A DNA stretch of 64,000 bases from Agromyces sp. ISL-38 (GCF_018613935.1 NZ_JAGGPF010000010.1:496001-560000), one strand, 5' to 3'; positions 8,248 through 23,290 are shown, counted from the stretch's first letter. Translations and numbers: made by a program. The notes: generated by a model not told the origin, from the sequence alone.

Positions 8248-8877
8248 GTGTATCTGATCGGTCTCACTGGCGGAATCGCCTCCGGAAAGTCCACCGTCGC
8301 GAGAAGGCTCTACGAGCACGGAGCAGTGCATATCGATGCCGACGAGCTCGCGCGTCGTGCAGTCGAGCCGGGCACCCCGGCACTCGCGGCGATCGCCAAG
8401 GAGTTCGGCCCCGACATCATCCGTCACGACGGCTCGCTCGATCGGGCGAAGCTCGGTGAACTCGTGTTCGGCGATCCGGAGGCCCGCGCCCGGCTCAACG
8501 CCATCGTGCATCCGGCGGTGCGAGAATTGTCCAGCCGGCTGATCGCGAAGGCGGAGCGGGAAGACCCCGATGCGGTCGTCGTGTACGACGTGCCGCTGCT
8601 CGTCGAGGCATCCGTCGATCACCCGTTCGATCTCGTGGTCGTGACGAGTGCACCGCGCCGCACGCAGGTCAAACGCCTCGTCGAGGAGCGCGGGCTCGAC
8701 CCGATCCAGGCGGAGGCGCGCGTCGACGCCCAGACCGACAATGCGGCGCGTCTCGCGATCGCCGACGTCGTCATCGACACCGACGGTTCGGTCGCGCACA
8801 CGATGAGCCAGACCGACGCGCTCTGGAACCGTATCGAGGAGGAGCGGGCCGGCCGCAGTGTCGGCGGGCGATCCTAG
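8248..8877 (+). CDS. coaE: dephospho-CoA kinase
   Basis: A 209-residue P-loop kinase that phosphorylates the 3'-OH of dephospho-CoA, the last step of coenzyme A synthesis. The Walker A loop is [12 protein letters not shown] (residues 5-16), followed by [15 protein letters not shown] for substrate binding and [12 protein letters not shown] (about 110-121) in the core. The length fits the single-domain bacterial enzyme; there is no C-terminal UPF0157 fusion of the kind found in mycobacteria. The GTG start agrees with the -10 box at 8236-8241. It is followed ten nucleotides later by uvrB, which has its own -10 box inside the 3' end of coaE. Confidence 0.96.
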   Translation: MYLIGLTGGIASGKSTVARRLYEHGAVHIDADELARRAVEPGTPALAAIAKEFGPDIIRHDGSLDRAKLGELVFGDPEARARLNAIVHPAVRELSSRLIAKAEREDPDAVVVYDVPLLVEASVDHPFDLVVVTSAPRRTQVKRLVEERGLDPIQAEARVDAQTDNAARLAIADVVIDTDGSVAHTMSQTDALWNRIEEERAGRSVGGRS

Positions 8878-8880
8878 ACT
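8875..8880 (+). promoter_or_regulatory. -10 of uvrB (TAGACT)
   Basis: TAGACT overlaps the coaE stop codon and lies seven nucleotides before ATG 8888, one more than in the other near-leaderless genes here. Confidence 0.5.
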
Positions 8881-8887
8881 GGAGAGC

Positions 8888-10954
8888 ATGCAGGCCACCC
8901 GATCCGTTCGACCGTTCGAGGTCGTCAGCGACTATCGCCCGAGCGGTGACCAGCCCGCTGCGATCGCCGAGCTCGCGGGGCGCATCAACGCGGGTGAGAC
9001 CGACGTCGTGTTGCTCGGCGCAACCGGCACCGGCAAGTCCGCGACCACTGCGTGGCTCATCGAGCAGGTGCAGCGGCCCACGCTCGTGCTGGCGCACAAC
9101 AAGACGCTCGCCGCGCAGCTCGCCACCGAGTTCCGCGAGCTCATGCCCAACAACGCCATCGAGTACTTCGTCTCGTACTACGACTATTACCAGCCCGAGG
9201 CCTACGTGCCGCAGACCGACACCTTCATCGAGAAGGACTCGTCGATCAACGCCGAGGTCGAGCGGTTGCGTCACTCCACCACGAATTCCCTGCTCAGCCG
9301 GCGCGACGTCGTCGTGGTCTCGAGCGTCTCGTGCATCTACGGACTCGGCACGCCCGAGGAGTATCTCGGCGCGATGATGCCGTTGACGGTCGGCCAACGG
9401 GTCGATCGCGACTGGCTCATCCGCAAGTTCGTCTCGATGCAGTACCAGCGCAACGACGTCGACTTCTCGAGGGGCAACTTCCGGGTGCGCGGCGACACGA
9501 TCGAGATCATCCCGATCTATGAGGAGCTCGCGATCCGCATCGAGATGTTCGGCGATGAGATCGAGGCGCTCTACAGCCTGCATCCGCTCACCGGCGAGGT
9601 GGTGGCCAAGCTCGACGCCGTGCCCGTCTTCCCCGGCTCGCACTACGTCGCGAGCACCGATGTGATGCAGCGCGCGATCGGCACGATCCGCATCGAGCTC
9701 GAGGAGCGCCTTGCCGAGCTCGAGCGCGAGGGCAAGCTCCTCGAGGCGCAGCGCCTTCGAATGCGCACGACATTCGATCTCGAGATGATGGAGCAGATCG
9801 GGTTCTGCTCGGGCATCGAGAATTATTCGCGGCACATCGACGGCCGCGCCGCTGGTGAGGCACCGCACTGCCTGCTCGACTACTTCCCCGACGACTTCCT
9901 CGTCGTCATCGATGAGTCGCACGTCACCGTGCCGCAGATCGGCGCGATGTACGAAGGAGACTCGTCACGCAAGCGCACCCTCGTGGAGCACGGCTTCCGG
10001 CTGCCGAGTGCGCTCGACAACCGGCCGCTCAAGTGGGACGAGTTCAAGTCGCGCGTCGGCCAGACGGTCTACCTGTCCGCAACGCCGGGCCGCTACGAAA
10101 TGGGCATCGCCGACGGCGTGGTCGAGCAGATCATCCGGCCGACCGGCCTCGTCGACCCCCAGATCGTCGTGAAGCCCTCGAAGGGGCAGATCGACGACCT
10201 GCTCGAGGAGATCCGGCTTCGCGCCGGGCGCGACGAGCGGGTGCTCGTCACGACGCTCACGAAGAAGATGGCTGAGGAACTCACCGACTTCCTCACCGAG
10301 GCGGGGGTCCGCGTGCGATACCTGCACTCCGACGTCGACACCCTGCGCCGGGTCGAGCTGCTCACCGAGCTCCGTGCGGGCGTCTATGACGTGCTCGTCG
10401 GGATCAACCTCCTGCGCGAGGGACTCGACCTGCCCGAGGTCTCACTCGTCGCGATCCTCGATGCCGACAAGGAAGGGTTCCTCCGCTCGTCGACGTCGCT
10501 CATCCAGACGATCGGTCGCGCGGCGCGAAACGTCTCCGGCGAGGTGCACATGTACGCCGACGTGCTCACCGACTCGATGAAGTCCGCGATCGACGAGACT
10601 ACCCGTCGCCGCGACCGGCAGCTCGAGTACAACCGCGCGAACGGCATCGACCCGCAACCGCTGCGCAAGCGAATCGCCGACATCACGCAAGTGCTCGCGC
10701 GTGAAGAAGCCGACACCGCCGCTCTGCTCGCCGGTCGTGACGCGAAGCGGAAGGCGCCCGTGCCGAACCTCCGTCGTGAGGGCATCGCGGCAGCCGGGGC
10801 GAACGACCTCGAAGAGCTCATCCGTGACCTCAACGAACAGATGCTGCAAGCCGCGGGTGAGCTGAAGTTCGAGCTCGCGGCACGGTTGCGCGACGAGGTC
10901 TCCGACCTCAAGCGCGAGCTCCGCCAGATGGAGAAGGCCGGGCACCTCGGCTGA
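8888..10954 (+). CDS. uvrB: excinuclease ABC subunit B
   Basis: A 688-residue UvrB, the damage-verifying helicase-like subunit of nucleotide excision repair. Visible parts: Walker [11 protein letters not shown] (about 47-56), the beta-hairpin region [20 protein letters not shown] (about 99-118) that is inserted between DNA strands, the DESHV box (about 344), motif [11 protein letters not shown] (about 538-546), and a C-terminal UVR motif (about 645-680) that pairs with UvrC. ATG 8888 is preferred over the in-frame GTG 8858 because it gives the usual N-terminus and the TAGACT lies just upstream. It forms the repair block uvrB-uvrA-uvrC. Confidence 0.97.
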   Translation: MQATRSVRPFEVVSDYRPSGDQPAAIAELAGRINAGETDVVLLGATGTGKSATTAWLIEQVQRPTLVLAHNKTLAAQLATEFRELMPNNAIEYFVSYYDYYQPEAYVPQTDTFIEKDSSINAEVERLRHSTTNSLLSRRDVVVVSSVSCIYGLGTPEEYLGAMMPLTVGQRVDRDWLIRKFVSMQYQRNDVDFSRGNFRVRGDTIEIIPIYEELAIRIEMFGDEIEALYSLHPLTGEVVAKLDAVPVFPGSHYVASTDVMQRAIGTIRIELEERLAELEREGKLLEAQRLRMRTTFDLEMMEQIGFCSGIENYSRHIDGRAAGEAPHCLLDYFPDDFLVVIDESHVTVPQIGAMYEGDSSRKRTLVEHGFRLPSALDNRPLKWDEFKSRVGQTVYLSATPGRYEMGIADGVVEQIIRPTGLVDPQIVVKPSKGQIDDLLEEIRLRAGRDERVLVTTLTKKMAEELTDFLTEAGVRVRYLHSDVDTLRRVELLTELRAGVYDVLVGINLLREGLDLPEVSLVAILDADKEGFLRSSTSLIQTIGRAARNVSGEVHMYADVLTDSMKSAIDETTRRRDRQLEYNRANGIDPQPLRKRIADITQVLAREEADTAALLAGRDAKRKAPVPNLRREGIAAAGANDLEELIRDLNEQMLQAAGELKFELAARLRDEVSDLKRELRQMEKAGHLG

Positions 10955-11012
10955 GGAACCTGCTGAATCCTCGCGGGCGACTGCTCGAGGGCGCGGCGCG
11001 TGAAACCGAGAA

Positions 11013-11028
11013 TCGAACGTATGTTCGC
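11013..11028. promoter_or_regulatory. SOS box (LexA site) upstream of uvrA
   Basis: TCGAACGTATGTTCGC matches the Gram-positive/actinobacterial LexA consensus TCGAAC-N4-GTTCGA in all but the last base. It lies in the 129-nt uvrB-uvrA gap, 56 nt before uvrA, and abuts CTGACA (11028-11033), a possible -35 element with TAGGGG 17 nt later. Confidence 0.75.
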
Positions 11029-11071
11029 TGACAGCACGCGCTGGCCGGGTAGGGGTGTCAGTGGGCTTCTC

Positions 11072-11077
11072 TAGACT
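11072..11077 (+). promoter_or_regulatory. leaderless -10 of uvrA (TAGACT)
   Basis: TAGACT, six nucleotides (CGTAGG), then GTG 11084. This may be a second promoter next to the SOS-controlled one upstream. Confidence 0.6.
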
Positions 11078-11083
11078 CGTAGG

Positions 11084-13975
<2,892 letters not shown>

Positions 13976-13979
13976 GGCG

Positions 13980-15914
13980 ATGAACGAGACCGTCGCGTAC
14001 CGCCCGAGGGTGGGGGAGATCCCGACCTCTCCGGGCGTCTACCGTTTCCGTGACGCCGATCGACGCGTGCTCTACGTCGGCAAGGCGAAGAATCTCCGGG
14101 CGCGGCTGTCGAACTACTTCGCGCCGTTGCGGAGCCTGCACGAGCGTACGCGCCGCATGGTTACCACTGCGACGTCCGTCGAATGGACGGTGGTCGCGAA
14201 CGACGTCGAGGCGCTCCAACTCGAGATCACGCTGATCAACGAGTTCAGCCCGCCGTTCAACGTTCGGTTCAAAGACGACAAGTCCTACCCCTACCTCGTC
14301 GTCACGCTCACCGATGAGGCGCCGCGGGCGATGGTGTCGCGTCGCCGCGGCATCCCCGGTGCGCGCTACTTCGGGCCGTACCCGAAGGTCTGGGCAGTCA
14401 ACGAGACGCTCGAGGTGCTGCTCAAGCTGTTCCCGATCCGCACGTGCAAGGACTCCGACTACAAGCGCGCCATGGCGAGCGGCAGGCCCTGCTTCGCGGG
14501 GCAGATCGGGCGATGCTTCGGACCGTGCTCGAGGCTCGTCACGATCGAGGAGCACCGCGAGAACGTCGACAGGTTCGTCGCGTTCATGCAGAATCAAGAC
14601 CGACGCATCATCGGAGAGCTGACACAGCAGATGAAGGCGGCAGCCGCCGCGCAGGACTACGAGACCGCGGCGCGCCGGCGTGATCAACTCCAGGCTGCCG
14701 AGTCCTTCTTCGAGAAGAGCGCGGTGGTGCTCGGCGAGTCGGTCGACATCGACGTGTTCGGCATCGACCACGACGAGCTCTCGGCAGCGGTGCAGCTCTT
14801 CATCGTGCGCGGCGGTCGGGTCCGCGGCGTGCGCTCCTGGACCGTCGACAAGGAGCTCGACGTTCCGCTCGGCGAACTCGTCGACTCGGTCGTGCAGAAC
14901 GCCTACGCTGACGACATCCGTCCGCCTGGTGAAGTCGTCGTGCCCGAACTGCCCGACGACGCCGCCGCGCTCGAAACCTGGCTCGGAACGCTCGCCGGGC
15001 GCAAGGTGCGGCTCCGCGCCGCCCAGCGCGGCGACAAGGCGGCACTGCTCCAGACCGCGACGCAGAACGCGAAGCAGTCCCTGATGCTCTACAAGACGCG
15101 TCGGAGCGCCGACTTCACCACCCGGTCGCGCGCGCTCGAAGACATCCAGGAGGCGCTCGGCATGGCCGATGCGCCGCTGCGCATCGAGTGCTTCGACGTC
15201 TCGCATCTCAGCGGCACCAACATCGTCGCATCGATGGTCGTGTTCGAAGACGGGTTGCCGCGCAAAGACGAGTACCGCCGATTCACCATCCCGCAGTCGA
15301 GCGACGACACCGATTCGATCCACCAGGTGCTCACGAGGCGGCTCGCCTACCTTGCACGGCCGGAGTCGAACGGTGAGATCACCGGGGTCGGTGCGGCGGG
15401 CATCGATGGGCCGCACGCAACAACGGATGCCGCCGCCGCATCCGCATCTCGCAAGAAGTTCGCCTACCGCCCCAACCTCCTCGTCGTCGACGGAGGCCAG
15501 CCGCAGGTCGAGGCCGCGGCGCGTGCACTCGCCGAGTCCGGAGTCGAGGGCATCGCGCTCTGCGGCATCGCGAAGCGGCTCGAGGAGATCTGGACCCCCG
15601 ATGCCGACTTCCCCGTGATCCTGCCGCGCAACAGCGACGCGCTCTTCCTCTTCCAGCGTGTTCGCGACGAGGCGCACCGGTTCGCCATCACGCATCAGCG
15701 GCAACGCCGCAAGCGCGATATCGGCTCGGTGCTCTCCGAGATCCCGGGTCTCGGCCCGTCGCGGGTGAAGCAACTGCTGCGTCATTTCGGCTCGGTCACG
15801 CGACTTCGTGCCGCGACGGAACTCGAGATCGCAGAAGTGAGCGGCATCGGGCCGGTGCTTGCGGCGACGGTGCATCGGCAGCTGCGCGCTGTCGGCGTGT
15901 CGGCGCCCCGGTAG
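13980..15914 (+). CDS. uvrC: excinuclease ABC subunit C
   Basis: A 644-residue dual endonuclease that makes both incisions around UvrB-bound damage. Order: GIY-YIG nuclease domain (about 14-95: [20 protein letters not shown]), UVR motif contacting UvrB (about 206-241: [20 protein letters not shown]), RNase H-like nuclease domain (about 390-560, with [20 protein letters not shown] and VVDGGQPQ), and a C-terminal helix-hairpin-helix pair (about 585-640: [25 protein letters not shown]). ATG 13980 is chosen as the conserved N-terminus, four nucleotides after the uvrA stop. rapZ follows. Confidence 0.97.
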   Translation: MNETVAYRPRVGEIPTSPGVYRFRDADRRVLYVGKAKNLRARLSNYFAPLRSLHERTRRMVTTATSVEWTVVANDVEALQLEITLINEFSPPFNVRFKDDKSYPYLVVTLTDEAPRAMVSRRRGIPGARYFGPYPKVWAVNETLEVLLKLFPIRTCKDSDYKRAMASGRPCFAGQIGRCFGPCSRLVTIEEHRENVDRFVAFMQNQDRRIIGELTQQMKAAAAAQDYETAARRRDQLQAAESFFEKSAVVLGESVDIDVFGIDHDELSAAVQLFIVRGGRVRGVRSWTVDKELDVPLGELVDSVVQNAYADDIRPPGEVVVPELPDDAAALETWLGTLAGRKVRLRAAQRGDKAALLQTATQNAKQSLMLYKTRRSADFTTRSRALEDIQEALGMADAPLRIECFDVSHLSGTNIVASMVVFEDGLPRKDEYRRFTIPQSSDDTDSIHQVLTRRLAYLARPESNGEITGVGAAGIDGPHATTDAAAASASRKKFAYRPNLLVVDGGQPQVEAAARALAESGVEGIALCGIAKRLEEIWTPDADFPVILPRNSDALFLFQRVRDEAHRFAITHQRQRRKRDIGSVLSEIPGLGPSRVKQLLRHFGSVTRLRAATELEIAEVSGIGPVLAATVHRQLRAVGVSAPR

Positions 15915-15917
15915 GCT
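15912..15917 (+). promoter_or_regulatory. candidate -10 of rapZ (TAGGCT)
   Basis: TAGGCT overlaps the uvrC stop codon; with GGAAGGGG at 15933-15940 and ATG 15952 it would give a short conventional leader of about 28 nt. Confidence 0.45.
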
Positions 15918-15951
15918 GGGGTGTCGACACGCGGAAGGGGACCTCGAGACG

Positions 15952-16827
15952 ATGGCAGCTGAGGCCGAGCAGCAAGAGATGCTCATCGTCACCGGGATGT
16001 CCGGCGCGGGCCGATCCACCGTCGGCAATGCACTCGAAGACCTGGGCTGGTATGTCGTCGACAACCTGCCTCCGCAGATGCTGCGCCCGCTCGTCGAACT
16101 CGTCGAACGCGCCGGCGCGTCATTACCCCGTATCGCGGCGGTCGTCGACATCCGCGGCGGCAACTTCTTCTCGGAGCTCCGCGAGATCATCCAGGCGTTG
16201 CGCACGGGCGTGAACGTGCGCGTCGTCTTCCTCGATGCGACCGACGCCGTGCTCGTGCGCCGTTTCGAGTCGGTGCGACGACCGCACCCGCTGCAGGGGT
16301 CGGGCACGCTGCTCGACGGCATCGGCGACGAACGGGCACGTCTCGCAGAGCTTCGGGAGGCGAGCGACATCGTCGTCGACACCACCGACCTCAACATCCA
16401 CCAGCTGGCGAATCTCATCACCGAGACCTTCGCCGAAGAGGGGCAAGCCGGACTCCGCGTGACCATGCTGAGCTTCGGATTCAAGTACGGCGTGCCATCC
16501 GACGCCGATCTCGTGGCCGACGCCAGGTTCCTGCCGAACCCGTTCTGGGTTCCCGAGCTCCGCCATCTCTCAGGTGAAGACAGCGCGGTGTCGGAGTTCG
16601 TGCTCGAGCAGGCGGGCGCACGCGAGTTCATCGACGCCTATGCCAAGGCACTGGAGCCGGTCCTGGCGGGCTACCAGCGGGAGAACAAGCGGCACGCGAC
16701 GATCGCGATCGGATGCACGGGGGGCAAGCATCGCTCGGTCGCCATCATCCGGGAACTCCGCAAGCGGATCGAGCAGATGCCCGGTGTCGCCGTGAGTGTC
16801 AAGGATCGCGATCTCGGTCGCGAGTGA
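15952..16827 (+). CDS. rapZ: RapZ-family nucleotide-binding protein (YvcJ/RapZ)
   Basis: A 291-residue P-loop protein. The N-terminal domain has Walker [10 protein letters not shown] (about 15-23), then a Walker B-like strand VRVVFLDA (about 90-97). The C-terminal domain carries [25 protein letters not shown] (described, about 182-206) and the anion-binding [12 protein letters not shown] (about 257-268). In E. coli RapZ delivers small RNA GlmZ to RNase E; in Gram-positives the homologue YvcJ hydrolyses nucleotides and its role is less clear. ATG 15952 gives the usual length. It sits between uvrC and whiA; the yvcK gene commonly found between rapZ and whiA is absent from this position. Confidence 0.93.
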   Translation: MAAEAEQQEMLIVTGMSGAGRSTVGNALEDLGWYVVDNLPPQMLRPLVELVERAGASLPRIAAVVDIRGGNFFSELREIIQALRTGVNVRVVFLDATDAVLVRRFESVRRPHPLQGSGTLLDGIGDERARLAELREASDIVVDTTDLNIHQLANLITETFAEEGQAGLRVTMLSFGFKYGVPSDADLVADARFLPNPFWVPELRHLSGEDSAVSEFVLEQAGAREFIDAYAKALEPVLAGYQRENKRHATIAIGCTGGKHRSVAIIRELRKRIEQMPGVAVSVKDRDLGRE

Positions 16828-16890
16828 CCCCGGCGTGACGTGGCATTCGAATGAGGCGTGACGACAAGATGACGAAAGATTGGACGTGAA

Positions 16891-17871
16891 GTGGCATTGA
16901 CCGCGGATGTGAAAGAAGAGCTCGCGCGAGTCGACGTGCCGAAGACGAGCGTGAGGTCCGCGGAGCTCGCGTCGGTGCTGCGCTTCGCCGGCGGGCTCCA
17001 CATCATCTCCAGCCGCATCGCGATCGAGGCGGAGCTCGACACGCCCACGATCGTGCGCCGCGTGACACGCGATCTCGGCGAGATCTACGGCGTGCGCCCC
17101 GACGTGTCGGTGATCTCCCCATCCGGCATCCGTCGTTCGAACCAGTACCTCGTGCGCGTGCTCGACGGGGGAGAGACGCTCGCCCGTCAGACCGGCCTCC
17201 TCGACGCGCGCCGCCGACCGGTGCGTGGGCTGCCGAACAAGCTCACGACGGGTTCACGTGACGAGGTCGCGGCCATCTGGCGCGGCGCGTTCCTCGCGCA
17301 GGGGAGTCTCACCGATCCAGGCAGGTCGGCTGCGCTCGAGATCACGTGCCCGGGCAATGAGACCGCGATGGCGCTCGTCGGCGCCGCCGGCCGGCTCGGC
17401 ATCTCGGCGAAGGCGCGTGAAGTGCGTGGCGTGCACCGAGTCGTGATCCGCGACGGCGAAGCGATCAGCGCGATGCTCGCCGTGATGGGCGCCACCGAGA
17501 CCGTGCGCAACTGGGAGGAGCTCCGGCAGCGCCGCGAGGTGCGGGCCACGGCGAACCGGCTCGTCAACTTCGACGACGCGAACCTGCGCCGCTCGGCCCA
17601 GGCCGCCGTCGCCGCATGCGCACGCGTCGAGCGTGCCATGGAGCTCCTGAGCGACGGCATCCCCGATCACTTGAAGTACGCCGGCGAGCTGCGCCTCGCC
17701 CACCGCGATGCAAGTCTCGACGAGCTCGGCCATTACGCCGACCCGCCCATGACGAAGGACGCCGTGGCCGGCCGCATCCGTCGCCTGCTCGCGATGGCCG
17801 ACAAGCGCGCCGCCGAACTCGGCGTGCCGGGCACCGAGGCGAGCCTGCCCGCCGACCTCGACGACGTCTGA
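16891..17871 (+). CDS. whiA: DNA-binding protein WhiA
   Basis: A 326-residue WhiA. The N-terminal two-thirds is a LAGLIDADG homing-endonuclease-like fold without nuclease function (about 10-215: [32 protein letters not shown]), and the C-terminal part is a helix-turn-helix (about 225-310: [33 protein letters not shown], described in parts). In streptomycetes WhiA works with WhiB on sporulation septation genes; in non-sporulating relatives it influences division and chromosome segregation. The GTG start begins the canonical [14 protein letters not shown]. It follows rapZ by 63 nt and precedes sodA. Confidence 0.96.
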   Translation: MALTADVKEELARVDVPKTSVRSAELASVLRFAGGLHIISSRIAIEAELDTPTIVRRVTRDLGEIYGVRPDVSVISPSGIRRSNQYLVRVLDGGETLARQTGLLDARRRPVRGLPNKLTTGSRDEVAAIWRGAFLAQGSLTDPGRSAALEITCPGNETAMALVGAAGRLGISAKAREVRGVHRVVIRDGEAISAMLAVMGATETVRNWEELRQRREVRATANRLVNFDDANLRRSAQAAVAACARVERAMELLSDGIPDHLKYAGELRLAHRDASLDELGHYADPPMTKDAVAGRIRRLLAMADKRAAELGVPGTEASLPADLDDV

Positions 17872-17935
17872 GCGGCTTCCGCCCGAGAGCGTCGCTGTGC
17901 GTCATGCGCCACGCGGGCGCCGCTCGCGACGGGCA

Positions 17936-17941
17936 TAGACT
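17936..17941 (+). promoter_or_regulatory. candidate -10 of sodA (TAGACT)
   Basis: TAGACT in the 134-nt whiA-sodA gap gives a leader of about 58 nt that contains a small CCGGGC/GCCCGG hairpin and ends in AGAAGGAG five nucleotides before ATG 18006. Confidence 0.5.
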
Positions 17942-18005
17942 CGAAACGCAGCCGCGGAACACCGGGCAGGAGCCCGGCACGCCCGGCATCTGAGAAGGAG
18001 AAGCA

Positions 18006-19731
<1,726 letters not shown>

Positions 19732-19742
19732 GTCGAGTCATC

Positions 19743-20957
19743 GTGACCCTGCGAACGATCGATACCCTCGGTCCGCTCGCCGGCAAGCGCGTCGTCGTCC
19801 GTTGTGACCTGAACGTTCCTCTCCAGAACGCGGTCATCACGGACGACGGCCGCGTGCGGGCATCGGTCCCCACGCTCGAGGCCCTCGTCGGCCAGGGCGC
19901 CCGCGTGATCGTGGTCTCCCACCTCGGGCGGCCCGACGGCGCGCCCGACCCGAAGTACAGCCTCGCACCGGTCGCTGCGCGTCTCGGTGAGCTGCTCGAC
20001 GCCCCGGTCGGCTTCGCCGCCGACACGGTCGGCACGGATGCCGCGGCCAAGGTCGCGGCGCTCGGCGACGGCGAGGTGCTCGTGCTCGAGAACCTCCGGT
20101 TCAACCCGGGGGAGACCAGCAAGAACGAGGCGGAGCGCACCGCCTTCGCGGGAGAGCTCGCCGCGTTCGCCGACGCCGTGGTGTCCGACGGATTCGGTGT
20201 CGTGCATCGCAAGCAGGCGAGCGTCTTCGAACTCGAGGACCTCCGGCCGAGCGCGGCCGGACTGCTGATCGCGACCGAGCTCGAAGTGCTCGACCGCCTC
20301 ACCGAATCGCCGGAGCGCCCGTACACGGTCGTGCTCGGCGGATCGAAGGTCTCCGACAAGCTCGGGGTCATCGCACACCTGCTGCCCCGTGTCGACACCC
20401 TGCTCATCGGCGGCGGCATGCTCTTCACGTTCCTCGCCGCGCAGGGACACAAGGTCGGCTCGAGCCTCCTCGAGGAAGACCAGATCGAGACGGTGCGCGG
20501 ATACCTCGCCGAGGCGACGCAGCGTGGCGTTTCGATCGTGCTGCCGACCGACGTCGTCGTGGCATCCGCCTTCTCGGCCGAGGCTGAGCACGTGGTGACG
20601 GCCGCTGATGCGATCGAGCAGACGCCGTTCGGGGCATCCGGACTCGGCCTCGACATCGGGCCCGACACTGCGGCGGTCTTCGCCGAGCACATCCGCGGCT
20701 CGAAGACCGTTTTCTGGAACGGGCCGATGGGCGTGTTCGAGCTCGCGCCGTTCGCTGCGGGCACCCTCACGGTGGCGGAGGCCCTCACCGCAGTCGATGG
20801 CCTCAGCGTCGTCGGAGGAGGAGACTCCGCGGCCGCGGTGCGGCAGCTCGGGTTCTCCGACGACCAATTCGGTCACATCTCGACGGGCGGAGGCGCAAGC
20901 CTCGAGTTCCTCGAAGGCAAGAAGCTCCCCGGACTGGAGGTCCTCGGATGGCAGTGA
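19743..20957 (+). CDS. pgk: phosphoglycerate kinase
   Basis: A 404-residue monomeric kinase that transfers phosphate from 1,3-bisphosphoglycerate to [16 protein letters not shown] (about 14-26) is the substrate-binding signature, SHLGRP (about 60) binds the triose, and [11 protein letters not shown] (about 199-209) and [13 protein letters not shown] near the C-terminus bind nucleotide. One motif differs slightly from common versions: [12 protein letters not shown] replaces the usual DAFGTAHRAHAS. GTG 19743 gives the family-typical N-terminus. Its 3' end overlaps tpiA by 10 nt, suggesting translational coupling. Confidence 0.97.
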   Translation: MTLRTIDTLGPLAGKRVVVRCDLNVPLQNAVITDDGRVRASVPTLEALVGQGARVIVVSHLGRPDGAPDPKYSLAPVAARLGELLDAPVGFAADTVGTDAAAKVAALGDGEVLVLENLRFNPGETSKNEAERTAFAGELAAFADAVVSDGFGVVHRKQASVFELEDLRPSAAGLLIATELEVLDRLTESPERPYTVVLGGSKVSDKLGVIAHLLPRVDTLLIGGGMLFTFLAAQGHKVGSSLLEEDQIETVRGYLAEATQRGVSIVLPTDVVVASAFSAEAEHVVTAADAIEQTPFGASGLGLDIGPDTAAVFAEHIRGSKTVFWNGPMGVFELAPFAAGTLTVAEALTAVDGLSVVGGGDSAAAVRQLGFSDDQFGHISTGGGASLEFLEGKKLPGLEVLGWQ

Positions 20958-21736
20958 AGCGCACCCCGTTCATCGCAGGCAACTGGAAGATGAACCTCGA
21001 TCACCTGCAGTCGATCGCGTTCGTGCAGAAGCTCGCGTGGAGTCTCTCCGACGCGAGGCATGACTTCGCCGACGCCGAGGTTGCGGTGTTCCCGCCGTTC
21101 ACCGACCTGCGATCGGTGCAGACGCTCATCTCGGCCGATTCGCTCCCGATCTCGTACGGCGCCCAGGATGTCTCGGCGCACGACTCCGGGGCATACACGG
21201 GTGAGATCTCGGGGGCGTTCCTCGCGGCACTCGACTGCCGATACGTGATCATCGGACACTCCGAGCGACGCACCCTGCATGGGGAGAGCGACGACGAGGT
21301 CAACGCGAAGGTGCTCGCAGCGCATCGGCACGGCCTCATCCCCGTGCTGTGCGTCGGCGAGACCGCCGAAGACCTCGAGGCCCACGGCCCGAGCGCCGTG
21401 CCGGTAGCGCAGCTGCGCGCCGCCCTGGAAGGCGTCGACGGGTCGAAGGGACTCGTCGTCGCGTACGAGCCGGTCTGGGCCATCGGCTCGGGTCAGGCCG
21501 CGACGCCCGCCCAGGCCGAACAGGTCGCCGCAGCTCTCCGCGGCGTGCTCGCCGAGGTCTTCAGCGAGGAGACCGCCCAGGCGACGCGTGTGCTCTATGG
21601 CGGCTCGGTCAAGGCGGCGAACATCGCCTCGTTCCTTCGCGAGCCGAACGTCGACGGTGCACTCGTCGGCGGGGCGAGCCTCGACATCGACGAGTTCTCG
21701 AGCATCGCGCGGTTCAAGAAGCACGTCGGCGCCTGA
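20948..21736 (+). CDS. tpiA: triose-phosphate isomerase
   Basis: A 262-residue TIM barrel that interconverts DHAP and glyceraldehyde 3-phosphate. Landmarks: AGNWKMN (about 10-16, active-site Lys), IIGHSERR (about 100-107, catalytic His), [11 protein letters not shown] (about 174-184, catalytic Glu and the flexible loop), and [13 protein letters not shown] near the end for phosphate binding. It starts inside the end of pgk with GGAGG about eight nucleotides upstream. secG follows after its own -10 box. Confidence 0.97.
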   Translation: MAVKRTPFIAGNWKMNLDHLQSIAFVQKLAWSLSDARHDFADAEVAVFPPFTDLRSVQTLISADSLPISYGAQDVSAHDSGAYTGEISGAFLAALDCRYVIIGHSERRTLHGESDDEVNAKVLAAHRHGLIPVLCVGETAEDLEAHGPSAVPVAQLRAALEGVDGSKGLVVAYEPVWAIGSGQAATPAQAEQVAAALRGVLAEVFSEETAQATRVLYGGSVKAANIASFLREPNVDGALVGGASLDIDEFSSIARFKKHVGA

Positions 21737-21769
21737 GCGAAGCCTCCTCGGCCGCGGCTCGCGTGCCGT

Positions 21770-21775
21770 TATACT
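21770..21775 (+). promoter_or_regulatory. candidate -10 of secG (TATACT)
   Basis: TATACT in the tpiA-secG gap; a transcript from about 21782 would have a 38-nt leader with GGAAAGG before GTG 21820. No clear -35. Confidence 0.5.
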
Positions 21776-21819
21776 GATTGTCGGCCCGACCCCCTGCGTC
21801 GTGCCCGGAAAGGTTCACC

Positions 21820-22071
21820 GTGGAGATTCTCCAGGTCGTCCTGCAGGTACTGCTCGGTCTCACGAGCCTCCTGCTGACGCTGCTCATCCTGTTGCACAAG
21901 GGCCGTGGCGGCGGTCTCTCCGACATGTTCGGTGGAGGCGTCACCTCGAGCCTCGGCGCATCCGGTGTCGCTGAGCGCAACCTCAACCGGATCACGATCA
22001 TCCTCGGCCTCATCTGGGTGACTTGCATCGTCGTGCTCGGTCTCATCACCAAGTTCGACGCCGGAATCTGA
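21820..22071 (+). CDS. secG: preprotein translocase subunit SecG
   Basis: An 83-residue membrane protein with two helices: VVLQVLLGLTSLLLTLLILL (about 5-24) and IILGLIWVTCIVVLGLI (about 60-76). Between them is the conserved cytoplasmic stretch HKGRGGGLSDMFGGG. SecG is the small accessory subunit of the SecYEG channel. GTG 21820 is chosen because it has GGAAAGG seven nucleotides upstream and the longer frame would add an unrelated leader. The tpiA-secG-rbpA order is usual for actinobacteria. Confidence 0.93.
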   Translation: MEILQVVLQVLLGLTSLLLTLLILLHKGRGGGLSDMFGGGVTSSLGASGVAERNLNRITIILGLIWVTCIVVLGLITKFDAGI

Positions 22072-22085
22072 CGGGGGAGAAGAAC

Positions 22086-22442
22086 ATGGCATCAGGAAAC
22101 AGCGCCATCCGTGGCTCGCGCGTGGGCGCGGGGCCGATGGGCGAACAGGATCGTGGCTTTCACGCCGATCGCGTCGCGGTGAGCTATTGGGATGCCCAGG
22201 GCAATGAGACGGTGCGGTACTTCGCGGCGAACCTGCCCGAAGAGGAGATTCCCGACATCATCGACAGCCCGTCCACCGGGCTGCCTGCCGGGCGCGATCG
22301 CGAGAACCCGCCCTCGGTTTCGAAGCTCGAGCCCTACAAGACGCACCTCGCCTACGTCAAGGAACGTCGCACCGACGAAGAGGCCGCTGCCCTGCTCGAC
22401 GACGCACTCACGCAGTTGCGCGCCCGCCGCGGACAGGCCTGA
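22086..22442 (+). CDS. rbpA: RNA polymerase-binding protein RbpA
   Basis: A 118-residue actinobacteria-specific transcription factor that binds the principal sigma factor and stabilises open promoter complexes. The family N-terminus ASGNSAIRGSRVGAGPMGEQ is followed by a beta-barrel core (about 25-75: VSYWDAQGNETVRYF, PEEEIPDIIDSPSTG) and a C-terminal sigma-interaction helix (about 85-118: YKTHLAYVKERRTDEEAAALL). The expected zinc-type cysteines are absent, as in several RbpA subgroups. ATG 22086 has GGGGGAGAAG upstream. It lies 14 nt after secG and ends at a long hairpin terminator. Confidence 0.95.
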   Translation: MASGNSAIRGSRVGAGPMGEQDRGFHADRVAVSYWDAQGNETVRYFAANLPEEEIPDIIDSPSTGLPAGRDRENPPSVSKLEPYKTHLAYVKERRTDEEAAALLDDALTQLRARRGQA

Positions 22443-22460
22443 CCTTCCCGAACGCGCACC

Positions 22461-22506
22461 AGACATGAAGCAGGGCCGGCCAAGTGGCCGGCCCTGCTTC
22501 ATGTCT
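22461..22506. terminator. bidirectional terminator between rbpA and pgl
   Basis: Perfect 22-nt inverted repeat (arms 22461-22482 and 22485-22506) with a GCAGGGCCGGCCA core and CTTCAT on the outer right arm. It lies between two convergent genes. Confidence 0.9.
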
Positions 22507-22519
22507 GCGACGAACGGGT

Positions 22520-23290
22520 TCAGTAGTCGGGCGCGATGAGCGACTCGGGAACTTCGGCTGCCGCTTCACGGTCGACGAAGAACACCGTGCGTCGGCGTCC
22601 CTTGATGCCGGCGACAGGCACTTCGTCGCGGCTGGCACCGGCGAGGGCGAGGCCGAGCGCTGATGCCTTGTCGGCTCCTGCGAGCACGATCCAGACTCGT
22701 TGCGAGGCGTTCAACACCGGTCGCGTGAGACTCAGTCGCTCGGGCGGCGGCTTCGGCGAGTTCCGCACTGGAATCACCGTGCGGTCGGTGACCTGGATTC
22801 CCGATCGGTGCGGGAACAGCGAGGCAATGTGCCCGTCTGGGCCGGCGCCGAGGAACGTGATGTCGAACACCGGATGCGGCAGGCCGTCGGCGCCGTGCGC
22901 GGCCAGTTCGGCCGAATAGACGTCGGCGGCCTCGTCGAGCGAGATGCCGTCATCGGAGGCCGGGAACGGGTGCACATTCGCCGCCGGTAGCTCGAGCCGG
23001 TCGAGCAGCGCGGCTCGCGACTGTGCGTCGTTGCGCTCCGCATCTCCGGTGGGAACCCACCGCTCGTCGCCCCACCAGAAGTGCACGCGTGACCAGTCGA
23101 CCGACGTGTGGGCGGGGGACGAGGCGACCGCCTCGAGCACTGAGGCGCCCATCGTGCCGCCGGTGAGCACGATGTGTGCGACCGGTTGCGCGTCGAGGAC
23201 ATCGAGCGTCTTCGTGATGAATCGCGCCGCCACGGCTCCGGCGAGCGAGGCCTTGTCGGGGTGCACGAGCACGCGGCGCTCATTCGTCAT
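22520..23290 (-). CDS. pgl: 6-phosphogluconolactonase
   Basis: A 256-residue SugarP-isomerase-fold hydrolase that opens 6-phosphoglucono-1,5-lactone, second step of the oxidative pentose-phosphate path. Landmarks: VLTGGTMGASVLEAV (about 42-56), VHFWWGDERWVPTGD (about 70-84), and LGAGPDGHIASLFPH (about 152-166) with the catalytic His. Last gene of the minus-strand pentose-phosphate operon; its ATG overlaps the opcA stop by 4 nt (ATGA). Confidence 0.95.
   Translation of the reverse strand: MTNERRVLVHPDKASLAGAVAARFITKTLDVLDAQPVAHIVLTGGTMGASVLEAVASSPAHTSVDWSRVHFWWGDERWVPTGDAERNDAQSRAALLDRLELPAANVHPFPASDDGISLDEAADVYSAELAAHGADGLPHPVFDITFLGAGPDGHIASLFPHRSGIQVTDRTVIPVRNSPKPPPERLSLTRPVLNASQRVWIVLAGADKASALGLALAGASRDEVPVAGIKGRRRTVFFVDREAAAEVPESLIAPDY

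Noticed and set aside
8858-8887. Alternative GTG start of uvrB
   Set aside because: It lies inside coaE and upstream of the TAGACT box; the added residues are not part of the UvrB N-terminus.
6043-8898. Long minus-strand frame opposite rpsA and coaE
   Set aside because: Antisense shadow; it spans a terminator and three well-supported genes and has no recognisable domain.
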